Source of the DNA: CAIXMG01 sp964550225
GTDB taxonomy: Bacteria > Patescibacteriota > Minisyncoccia > Phycocordibacterales > UBA1006
Direction: 5' to 3'
NCBI GenBank assembly: GCA_964550225.1
Contig: CAZJXT010000029.1
Coordinates: 1 to 6,573, forward strand
Length of the DNA: 6,573 bases
Part shown: in pieces, positions 1-6,227 of the stretch
Layout of the letters: each line of letters begins with the position of its first letter
Position numbering within the stretch: position 1 is the first letter of the stretch
Notes under the pieces: model-generated
The model's input: only the letters and a program-made list of their open reading frames with translations
Database searches by the model: none
Told to the model about the DNA's origin: nothing
Program-made: the position numbers and the translations under genes

Positions 1-107
1 GCTAGGATACTTTGTTTTGAAAATAGGTTCGGATATGGTTTAATAAACACACCTTTTAGAGAGCGCTCGAAAAGGATCTTTTTAATCTTTTCATATGCGA
101 CTTTCAT
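1..107 (-). CDS. Possible N-terminus of a hypothetical protein, cut by the window edge
   Basis: On the minus strand an ATG at 107-105 opens a frame of 35 codons that stays open to the window edge (MKVAYEKIKKILFERSLKGV, then an aromatic/Pro/Lys stretch). It begins 16 bases downstream of the terminator of the preceding gene, where a new gene could start, and an in-frame TAA lies a few codons upstream. I see no Shine-Dalgarno sequence and no convincing promoter. In DNA this AT-rich, a frame of this length can stay open by chance. One copy of the CGANAAGGNTC motif, otherwise found in noncoding DNA here, falls inside it at 68-78, which counts somewhat against coding. I do not recognise the protein; the sequence left of the window would settle it. 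Confidence 0.3.
   Translation of the reverse strand, partial: MKVAYEKIKKILFERSLKGVFIKPYPNLFSKQSIL
64..79 (+). repeat. CGANAAGGNTC motif, copy 1
   Basis: This stretch reads CGCTCGAAAAGGATCT, matching copy 2 (743-758) at 13 of 16 positions and carrying the shared core at 68-78. It is the only copy on the downstream side of the 163-aa gene, and it lies inside the doubtful partial reading frame 1-107. Confidence 0.45.
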
Positions 108-122
108 AAATTTATAAAATAA

Positions 123-155
123 AAAGCCCACTTAATATTTAATTAAGCGAGCTTT
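123..155 (-). terminator. Intrinsic terminator of the 163-aa gene
   Basis: Read on the minus strand, 155-142 and 136-123 form a 14-bp stem with a 5-base loop, followed by a U-rich run (TTATTTTAT). Two positions (128/150 and 130/148) are G-U wobbles in the minus-strand RNA but C/A mismatches in the plus-strand RNA. The hairpin is therefore continuous only for minus-strand transcripts, which supports the reading direction. It lies about 20 bases after the stop codon at 176-178. Confidence 0.75.
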
Positions 156-175
156 AGAGAATAATCTTAGAGACA

Positions 176-667
176 TCATACGGCAAAAGCGAAAGCCTCA
201 TCGTCACTATTGAAGGTGTTCTCGTTACCAGCATAGTGATCTACATGGAAAATAGGTTTTGAATGTTTATCATCAACTGTTAAAACAAAAAATTCTAGCA
301 GATGAACATTCTCGAAAGGCTTATGCATGATAACAATCCTGCTGACTCCCATTTCATGGAAATCATTTTTGGTGATTTTTTCGCACAGCAGGCATGCTAT
401 CTCAGCATTGGGTTGCTTTAGCCCAATTTTTTCAGATACTCCTTTAAAAGATAAATAAGAATTGTGTCGTTCCTTTGATTTAACTATAGCAACGTTAGTC
501 GTTACCCCGTCAGTAATCTCAAATATCTTATATTTGGAGATATGTGCAATTTTAAGCCAATCGTTAGTTCCTTCTACAACAGTATGACCTTTTTGTTTGA
601 GACGCGCCGTCCAGTCGCGGTTGTCTGTTCCATCACTGGTTACAGATATTTCCTTTAGTATTTCCAT
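176..667 (-). CDS. Hypothetical protein, 163 aa
   Basis: I do not recognise a family for this 163-residue protein. It looks soluble: there is no signal peptide or membrane segment, and the mix of charged and aromatic residues is typical of a folded globular domain with alternating beta strands (for example around 45-63 and 108-131). A CLLC motif (Cys92, Cys95) and several histidines (115, 122, 135, 141, 144) are visible. They could bind a metal, but the pattern fits no motif I know. The tail is acidic then hydrophobic (DDEAFAFAV). The ATG at 667-665 is chosen because a good promoter sits about 36-63 bases upstream, leaving a leader of roughly 28 bases with no Shine-Dalgarno sequence. It has its own terminator and forms a single-gene unit, separated from the upstream operon by a strong terminator. 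A real gene is well supported; its function is unknown. Confidence 0.8.
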   Translation of the reverse strand: MEILKEISVTSDGTDNRDWTARLKQKGHTVVEGTNDWLKIAHISKYKIFEITDGVTTNVAIVKSKERHNSYLSFKGVSEKIGLKQPNAEIACLLCEKITKNDFHEMGVSRIVIMHKPFENVHLLEFFVLTVDDKHSKPIFHVDHYAGNENTFNSDDEAFAFAV

Positions 668-702
668 TATTTATATTTTAAGTTACAAAGTTTGTTATCC
701 AT

Positions 703-730
703 ATTATATCATAACTATAGATTTTGTAAA
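703..730 (-). promoter_or_regulatory. Sigma70-type promoter of the 163-aa gene
   Basis: On the minus strand TTTACA (730-725) is a five-of-six -35 box and TATAAT (708-703) a perfect -10 box, with a 16-base spacer. Transcription would start near 696, giving a leader of about 28 bases before the ATG at 667. A CGANAAGGNTC motif copy (747-757) lies about 16 bases upstream of the -35 box, in activator position. Confidence 0.65.
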
Positions 731-742
731 GTATTTAGTCTA

Positions 743-758
743 CGCTCGAGAAGGGTCG
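743..758 (+). repeat. CGANAAGGNTC motif, copy 2
   Basis: This stretch reads CGCTCGAGAAGGGTCG, with the core at 747-757. It sits directly upstream of the -35 box (725-730) of the minus-strand promoter of the 163-aa gene, where an activator or repressor site could be. It agrees with copy 4 at 14 of 16 positions. Confidence 0.5.
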
Positions 759-820
759 TTGTTATATAGTAAAAGTATTAAAAATAATCTTATAGGGTAA
801 TGAATCAAAAGGTTCTATCG

Positions 821-831
821 CGAGAAGGCTC
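821..831 (+). repeat. CGANAAGGNTC motif, copy 3
   Basis: This stretch reads CGAGAAGGCTC. Only the 11-base core is shared with the other copies; the bases before it differ. It lies 5 bases before the hairpin at 837-862. Confidence 0.45.
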
Positions 832-836
832 ACAGA

Positions 837-862
837 GTCGAGTGCTAGTTCGAGCACTCGAC
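837..862. repeat. 10-bp inverted repeat (hairpin)
   Basis: GTCGAGTGCT (837-846) and AGCACTCGAC (853-862) are exact reverse complements around a 6-base loop, AGTTCG. There is no T-tract on either side, so it is not an intrinsic terminator by itself. A second, overlapping pairing is possible: 845-853 (CTAGTTCGA) with 868-877 (TCGAAACTAG), with one bulged base. It excludes the first. The role is unknown: a protein-binding site, an RNA structure or a small repeated element are all possible. Confidence 0.6.
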
Positions 863-870
863 AAGGGTCG
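855..870 (+). repeat. CGANAAGGNTC motif, copy 4
   Basis: This stretch reads CACTCGACAAGGGTCG, with the core at 859-869. Its left half forms the right arm of the hairpin at 837-862, and it is followed almost at once by the terminator at 875-918. Confidence 0.5.
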
Positions 871-874
871 AAAC

Positions 875-918
875 TAGTAAACAAAAACAGCCTTAAATAA
901 GGCTGTTTTTGTTTACTA
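875..918. terminator. Strong bidirectional intrinsic terminator ending the operon
   Basis: A perfect 20-bp stem (875-894 with 899-918) encloses the loop AAAT. The GC-containing core CAGCCTT/AAGGCTG is followed by TTTTTGTTT on both strands, so it can end transcription from either side. It begins 6 bases after the stop codon of the histidine phosphatase gene (924-926), marking the end of the three-gene minus-strand operon. Confidence 0.9.
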
Positions 919-923
919 TATTT

Positions 924-1787
924 TTATCTCGATATTTCTAATAGATCATCAAGAGATAATATTTTTGTTAATTCACCACCTCCTATATCAAATCGTATTT
1001 CTATTGAAACCTCTCCATTTGAATCACGCACAATATCAGCCTCAAATCCTTGCAAATAATCAAATCCATTTGGATATTTTTCTATAAAACTATTTCTAGC
1101 TTCTACTCCTTCTGTAATCTCAATTACTTTGGCTAGGAATGCTTCAGAAATACTTGCATGTGTCCCCATATAACGCTCTAGCGTATCTGTGTATCCTTTG
1201 GATTCGTCTGAGACAAGTTTTTGCCAATTAGGGGCAATACCAATATATTTCTGAATGATTTTTGCGATTTGAGCAGCTTTTGCTGAATAATTTGCACCCG
1301 ATTCATCACCTGTTTCCCTTGCAAGATTGTCACTTTGCTCAACCATGAATTTTACATACTCGCCACGAGCATACGATTCATTTAGAGCTTTTCCGACAGG
1401 GGTATTGTTGCTATCGGAAAAGTTTAGTCGCTCATCAATACCAATCTTAGAACCAACTCGCAGGTCGCGATTGATTTTTTGTTTCAACTCTTCCAAAGTC
1501 TCTGTTCCTGTAATATCGTCCTCGTTTCCAGTCATCATGTACAATGCCGATTCCTGAGTACGAACTCTTGGAGAGCCAAATGCGACTGCCTGAGAAAAAT
1601 TAACGTCATCAAATGATTTCTCAATTGCAAGATTCTTGCCAGCCTGTGACAGCTTCACAGATTCATCATCGGGAAGTGTTACGTCGTTACTTTCCTTTAT
1701 TGAGTGCCTAAAGAAATGAAGTTCTATTTTTACAGGCTTTAGCTCATGCGATTCAGTCTTGTTTTGAGGGATTTCGAATTGCTTCAT
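924..1787 (-). CDS. Histidine phosphatase superfamily protein, 287 aa
   Basis: The protein matches the branched histidine phosphatase (phosphoglycerate mutase-like) superfamily, which uses a histidine as a transient phosphate carrier. Visible elements are the N-terminal beta strand plus RH motif (IELHFFRHS; Arg27, nucleophile His28), the second phosphate-binding arginine in GSPRVRTQESA (Arg76), a possible acid residue near Glu119, and the second histidine in GTHASISE (His210). The canonical RHG is RHS here. About 20 extra residues precede the core, and a helical insert lies between 125 and 200, so it is longer than small cytosolic members. There is no signal peptide, so it is probably cytoplasmic. 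The ATG follows the stop of the upstream gene by 3 bases (TAA-CTT-ATG), so translation is probably coupled. It is the last gene of an operon with two phosphohistidine-domain proteins; whether it dephosphorylates their product or the carriers themselves is inference. The superfamily call is firm; the substrate is unknown. Confidence 0.85.
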   Translation of the reverse strand: MKQFEIPQNKTESHELKPVKIELHFFRHSIKESNDVTLPDDESVKLSQAGKNLAIEKSFDDVNFSQAVAFGSPRVRTQESALYMMTGNEDDITGTETLEELKQKINRDLRVGSKIGIDERLNFSDSNNTPVGKALNESYARGEYVKFMVEQSDNLARETGDESGANYSAKAAQIAKIIQKYIGIAPNWQKLVSDESKGYTDTLERYMGTHASISEAFLAKVIEITEGVEARNSFIEKYPNGFDYLQGFEADIVRDSNGEVSIEIRFDIGGGELTKILSLDDLLEISR

Positions 1788-1790
1788 AAG

Positions 1791-2816
1791 TTAAATGATT
1801 CTAATGATACCTGTGTTTGTATCGACTTCTACCATGTCACCAGTATTGATTACACTTGTAGCGATCTTGGTGCCAATAACGCAAGGAACTTTAAGCTCTC
1901 GACTTGCGATAGCCGCGTGACAGGTGATACCGCCTTCATTAGTCACAATTGCCACCGCTAATTTCATGATTGGCACATAGTCAGGGTTGGTCATTTCCGT
2001 AACAAGAACCTCGCCCTCTTGAAAATCATGCATGTCTTTAAATCCAGAAATAAGTCGAGCTTTCCCAGTTACAACACGATCGGCTTTGTATGCTACAGAT
2101 CCTTTGATTTCTGAAATATTATTTGCCTCCACCTTTTCTAGCACAAAATCGTTTTGTTCAAGTATTACATCGAGTTGATCAATAGGGTATAAATTTTCGT
2201 TTAGGAAAATACAGCCATTTTTTCTTTTGGAAATATCTTCAATCAAGTGTAGTTCTCCCTTAGCAATCCTAACGGCTTCGGTTGGTGAGACAAAGAAAGC
2301 CATATCCGCATATTGTGGGAACGTATTATTCCAGAACTGGATGAACACCTTGTTCATTTGCTCAGTGTATTTTTCTGATTCGGTACGATATGAAAGAAAA
2401 AGATGTTTGGTTGTCTCATCGGCTTCTGTCATGTCGGGAATACCAAAAGCAGTATTCATTGCAGACCACCAACTAACAAGATGTGCATAGTAGTCTTCAA
2501 GTTCTTCCCCTGAAGATACCACTTTTTCTTTATTAAGGTACTGGAATAGTATTACCCATTCTTCATCAATACGTTTTTTCATACTTTCAATGAATGACTG
2601 ATCTGCAACCAACGCCTTTGTCTTTTGTTCTATCTCGATAAGCTCATTTGGGTCATACCAAACAGAACCCTTTTGACCAGCAGGTTTTACGATAAATAGA
2701 TTACTTTTGACGGTATAGCCAAGATAGTCTGAATATCCCTTGCGATCTGAATCATTCCACATAGTGAAGTAGAATAATGTCTTTTCTCGAGAATAGATGT
2801 TTGTGAGTGTAGTCAT
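1791..2816 (-). CDS. Stand-alone PEP-utilizing mobile (swivelling His) domain protein, 341 aa
   Basis: Residues about 237-341 form a PEP-utilizing enzyme mobile domain (the swivelling phosphohistidine domain of PEP synthase and PPDK), with the carrier motif GGITCHAAIASRE (His300), the preceding TEMTNPDYVP and the closing GDMVEVDTNTGII. Residues 1-235 are mostly helical and resemble the intermediate regions of the upstream giant protein, with a tryptophan-rich stretch near 115-118 (VSWW), IPDMTEAD near 126 and a YRTESEKY block near 143. There is no ATP-grasp domain and no TIM-barrel domain, so the protein cannot charge its own histidine by the known mechanism. The obvious partner is the ATP-grasp domain encoded immediately upstream, only 2 bases away (TAA-CT-ATG), which implies translational coupling. 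It could have split off from a longer fusion with that gene. The function and the acceptor of the phosphate are unknown. Confidence 0.85.
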   Translation of the reverse strand: MTTLTNIYSREKTLFYFTMWNDSDRKGYSDYLGYTVKSNLFIVKPAGQKGSVWYDPNELIEIEQKTKALVADQSFIESMKKRIDEEWVILFQYLNKEKVVSSGEELEDYYAHLVSWWSAMNTAFGIPDMTEADETTKHLFLSYRTESEKYTEQMNKVFIQFWNNTFPQYADMAFFVSPTEAVRIAKGELHLIEDISKRKNGCIFLNENLYPIDQLDVILEQNDFVLEKVEANNISEIKGSVAYKADRVVTGKARLISGFKDMHDFQEGEVLVTEMTNPDYVPIMKLAVAIVTNEGGITCHAAIASRELKVPCVIGTKIATSVINTGDMVEVDTNTGIIRII

Positions 2817-2818
2817 AG

Positions 2819-5800
2819 TTATGAGAGTTTAGTTACAGTGCCTTTATTGGCATCCACTTCAACCATATCCCCGTCTTTGAGAATCTGTGTACCATTTTTA
2901 GTACCAATAACACAGGGCTTATTAATTTCTCGCGATACAATCGCCGCATGGCACAATAAACCGCCGATATCAGTAACTATGGCACTAGCTTTTTGCATAA
3001 GAATTACAAAGTCAGGGGTTGTCATTGTCGTAACAAGCACATCTCCAATTTCCATCTTATCGAATTCAGTATTCGCAAGAATGACTTTTACTTTACCTGT
3101 AGCAATACCCTTATTCCCAACCTGTCCTTTGATAACACCATTATTTTCCTCAAAGATTGGAGTCATTTTATTTACTAACTCCTTAATCGTGTCATCGTTA
3201 TCAATAATTTGAAGATGCGAGTCTTCGTCTGCATATACACACCAGGACTCATTTTTTCTTCGCTCGATAATTTCTGATGCAACTATATTTTTATCCACAA
3301 GCGCATTGATTTCTTCGGGTAAAAATTCTAAAAGCTCTCTATGCGAAAGACCCAATGAGCTTGCTATATTTTTAAGTCTTGGCAGAACTATTTGAGTGTA
3401 GATAGAAAAATACTCAGCCCCTGTCTGCCTTAGATAAGATAACCTAGATGCAACCGTAGCAAAATAAGCAAATGATTCGGGGGTATTTAATCCCTCGCTG
3501 TGCTTTTCTGACTTGTCGTTAAGATGTGTCATCTGATCAATTAAATTTTCAACAGTAATATCGTCCCCGAGGAAATTAAGCATTTGGATCCATGAGAATT
3601 CTTTAAGATGTTTATCAAATAGAGACATCAGGTCAGCATTAGATTTTACTGATTCGACAGCCTGAGCTGAATCTTCTTTCAACTTTTCCCAAACACCTTT
3701 TTCTATGAGAACTTTTTTAAATTCGCGTAATTTTTCCTGTTGCCCCATGAGAGGTGTTGAGATGAGGGGTATATATTCAGAAATTTTCTCCACAGAAATA
3801 TTACTTGTAATAGCTTCTGACTCAAGACGCGATTCGTATACCTCACAGAAGAGCCATCCCAAGAACCAACAAAACATAAACTCTCTACCAATAGATGCAA
3901 CTTCTAGCACAAATTTCTTGTCATCAGAAATAGCCAATGCATCCTCAGATCGCTTAAGTGGTTGTCTATATAGATCATTCGCAAAATCGACAAAAGCGTC
4001 AAAAAAGTCCATGTCCTTTTTGTTAATTTTCCCTTCAATAAATTGAAATGCTTGTTGAACAACGGGCTTCTTCACAAAGAAATGTCCTCCATTAAGCACA
4101 AGAACACCACTCTCATTTATGTCAATAGAAAGCTTTTGTAGATATTCTTTATTGAACCAAGACACCCAAAAATATTCGGCAAACGGATTGCACTTCCACA
4201 TTCCGAAATGCTGATAATTTTCAGTATCAACACCAGAAATTAGACTGTTTTTAGACAAAATTTTCACAATCCCGTTATCTGCATCGACTCCCACTTCATC
4301 ACCGTCTTTCAAGATTTCAGTTGCAAATTTTGTTCCAATAACACAAGGCTTGTTTAGTTCGCGGGCAACGATTGCAGCATGACAAGTGATACCTCCCTCA
4401 TCCGTGATGATTGCCGCCGCTTTTTGCATTGCAGGAACAAAGTCAGGGGTAGTCATAGTAGAAACGATAATGTCTCCCTCCTGTGCTTCGCTGATCTGCT
4501 CCTTTCGCTTCATGATGCGGACAATGCCTTTCGCATATCCCTTGTTGCCAACCTGTCCAATAAGTGTAGAACTATCCGCGGGTGGAATTTCTATATGCAA
4601 ATGATACTCAGGGTGCTTTGCAAGATATTTTCGAATTGTAGTTTGCTCTGCAAATTCTTCACCGATGACTACGAAAGATTTTTTTCGTACCTTTAATATT
4701 TCTAGTGAGGGAGGATTCTTGATTTCGCTTTTTAAAATACAGTTCTCATAACCTTTTAATTCAGGATAAAGTGCAATCAATGATGCGCGCATGAGCTTAT
4801 CATTTGAGTCAAAATAAGTGTCAGCATCGCGGAGCTTCAACATTCGTTCTCGAATGTGTGCAGGAGTACGCTCATCTACCGACGGGAAATACATGCAGTC
4901 AAATCCTTTCATGACAACAAAGACCCTATCAACATATTTTCCAAATTCCTCGACATCTGTAATCGGACCCTTTGCCCAGTATTCTTTTATCTCGATAAGA
5001 TCTTTTTCATATTGATCAACCAGAGAAATGAGCTTGGCTTCGTCTGATTTAATGAGATTTTGAACGGAATCCATGATCCACTGCGTAGCTTTCTCATTTT
5101 CCCAAATCTCAATAACTCCGTCGTTCATATAGTGAATGACTGGAGGGGTGAACGGATTTGTTCCTGATGCATAAAATGGATTCGTGACGCACGCATTCCA
5201 CCCCTGTTGAATAATCATTGTGGTGTCTCGGGTATATGCTTTTTCGAACGATATCTTCGGACCTGCTATTTCAGAGAGTGTTGTGATTGGTCTTGATTGA
5301 ACAATGTAAAACTTTCCGTTCTCATACGCCCATTCGATATCACACGGAAAACCATAATGATCTTCAATGGTCATGATAATTTCAGAAAGTGCTAAAATTT
5401 CAGAATCAGTAAATACCTGTGATCCTCCTTTTTCAGGAATATCTAGCCATTCATTACCACCGCCGGCTTTGCGATACATCGCCCGTGTTTGATTTGAAAT
5501 ATTGATATCAATAATTTCTCGCGGTTGTTTTGAAATAACATAACTATCTGGCGTCACCGATCCTGACACGATTGCTTCACCCAATCCAAAACCTGCTTCG
5601 ATAATAATTTGGTTTCTGTCTTCAGTTACGGGATGCACAGAAAACGCAATTCCTGATTTTTCGGAATTAACCATCTTTTGAACAACTACGGCAACTGAGA
5701 TTTTTGTCGCATCAAGCCCTTTCTCGAAACGATAAAAAATTGCACGGGGAGTAAAAAGTGATGCCCAACAATGTTGTACTTTTTCAAGGAGTGTATCTTG

Positions 5801-6208
5801 GGTTGTATTTAAATATGATTCCAATTGTCCTGCCCAAGCATGATCTGTCCCGTCTTCAGCTGTAGCACTTGAACGAACTGCAACGAATTCAGAGTTAAGA
5901 AGAGAAAATTGTGATTCAATTTCCGCCTTAATGTCATCAGGCATTGTTGCATGTTTAATAAGCTCTTGGATTTTTTCAGAAGCGGATTCCACTGAAGAAA
6001 TTGTTTTATGATCTACCGATTCCAAAATTGCATCAATTTCTTGAGCTAAATCTGATGTATGGAGAAATTCATCGAATGTGGTTGATAGGACAACATACCC
6101 ATCGGGAACAGGTATATTTGATTGCAACATTTCGCCGAGAGAGGCACCCTTACCTCCTGCTATGTCGGCATCTTTTTTTGAAAGTTGTGAGAATGGCTTT
6201 GTGAACAT
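2819..6208 (-). CDS. PEP-synthase-like phosphotransferase with one ATP-grasp and two swivelling His domains, no PEP domain
   Basis: Numbering is for the 1129-residue form starting at the ATG at 6208. Residues 1-318 are a PEP synthase/PPDK N-terminal ATP-binding domain: AGGKGASLGEM (Lys20), AVRSSATAEDG (Arg112), AGFGLGEAIVSG, CDIEWA (Glu292) and VQSRPITT (Gln304, Arg306). Then come an intermediate helical region (about 325-548), a first swivelling domain (550-652, GGITCHAAIVARE, His610), a longer helical region (664-1022) and a second swivelling domain (1026-1129, GGLLCHAAIVSRE, His1087). The TIM-barrel PEP/pyruvate domain of true PEP synthase is absent. The layout is closer to rifampin phosphotransferase (ATP-grasp, substrate domain, His domain) with the last two parts repeated. 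It is probably a cytoplasmic enzyme using ATP to phosphorylate histidine, then an unknown acceptor. The frame extends to a GTG at 6226, but the ATG fits the usual family N-terminus better, and the GTG overlaps the putative -10 box. It is the first gene of a three-gene operon. Automatic pipelines would likely call it ppsA, which I think overstates the case. Confidence 0.88.
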   Translation of the reverse strand: MFTKPFSQLSKKDADIAGGKGASLGEMLQSNIPVPDGYVVLSTTFDEFLHTSDLAQEIDAILESVDHKTISSVESASEKIQELIKHATMPDDIKAEIESQFSLLNSEFVAVRSSATAEDGTDHAWAGQLESYLNTTQDTLLEKVQHCWASLFTPRAIFYRFEKGLDATKISVAVVVQKMVNSEKSGIAFSVHPVTEDRNQIIIEAGFGLGEAIVSGSVTPDSYVISKQPREIIDINISNQTRAMYRKAGGGNEWLDIPEKGGSQVFTDSEILALSEIIMTIEDHYGFPCDIEWAYENGKFYIVQSRPITTLSEIAGPKISFEKAYTRDTTMIIQQGWNACVTNPFYASGTNPFTPPVIHYMNDGVIEIWENEKATQWIMDSVQNLIKSDEAKLISLVDQYEKDLIEIKEYWAKGPITDVEEFGKYVDRVFVVMKGFDCMYFPSVDERTPAHIRERMLKLRDADTYFDSNDKLMRASLIALYPELKGYENCILKSEIKNPPSLEILKVRKKSFVVIGEEFAEQTTIRKYLAKHPEYHLHIEIPPADSSTLIGQVGNKGYAKGIVRIMKRKEQISEAQEGDIIVSTMTTPDFVPAMQKAAAIITDEGGITCHAAIVARELNKPCVIGTKFATEILKDGDEVGVDADNGIVKILSKNSLISGVDTENYQHFGMWKCNPFAEYFWVSWFNKEYLQKLSIDINESGVLVLNGGHFFVKKPVVQQAFQFIEGKINKKDMDFFDAFVDFANDLYRQPLKRSEDALAISDDKKFVLEVASIGREFMFCWFLGWLFCEVYESRLESEAITSNISVEKISEYIPLISTPLMGQQEKLREFKKVLIEKGVWEKLKEDSAQAVESVKSNADLMSLFDKHLKEFSWIQMLNFLGDDITVENLIDQMTHLNDKSEKHSEGLNTPESFAYFATVASRLSYLRQTGAEYFSIYTQIVLPRLKNIASSLGLSHRELLEFLPEEINALVDKNIVASEIIERRKNESWCVYADEDSHLQIIDNDDTIKELVNKMTPIFEENNGVIKGQVGNKGIATGKVKVILANTEFDKMEIGDVLVTTMTTPDFVILMQKASAIVTDIGGLLCHAAIVSREINKPCVIGTKNGTQILKDGDMVEVDANKGTVTKLS

Positions 6209-6227
6209 AGATATTGAAATTATCACT

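Noticed and set aside
176..178. Possible alternative genetic code with TGA as glycine (as in Gracilibacteria)
   Set aside because: The 163-aa gene ends at TGA shortly before a good terminator, and no in-frame TGA occurs within the long genes, so the standard bacterial code fits.
597..800. Plus-strand reading frame overlapping the start of the 163-aa gene
   Set aside because: It overlaps a well-supported minus-strand gene and its promoter, and the translation is low-complexity and hydrophobic with no family resemblance.
64..870. CRISPR array
   Set aside because: The repeated units are only 11-16 bases, irregularly spaced (about 680, 74 and 38 bases) and degenerate, and there are no cas genes in the window.
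811..877. tRNA-like look (GGTTC, AGTTCGAG hairpin)
   Set aside because: The hairpin loop has 6 bases instead of 7, and no acceptor stem, anticodon arm or D arm can be folded around it.
2838..4696. Several plus-strand frames inside the large gene
   Set aside because: They are antisense shadows of a long gene with clear domains; repeated similar shadows occur exactly over the repeated swivelling domains.
2819..6208. Annotation as phosphoenolpyruvate synthase (ppsA)
   Set aside because: The ATP-binding and His domains match, but the PEP/pyruvate barrel domain is absent and the His domain is duplicated, so the reaction cannot be assumed.
2819..6208. Annotation as rifampin phosphotransferase
   Set aside because: The domain order is similar, but I cannot recognise the rifampin-binding domain in either intermediate region, and there are two modules instead of one; the substrate is left open.
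6209..6226. GTG start at 6226 for the large protein
   Set aside because: The extra six residues (MIISIS) do not resemble family N-termini, and the GTG sits against the putative -10 box; the ATG at 6208 gives the usual start.
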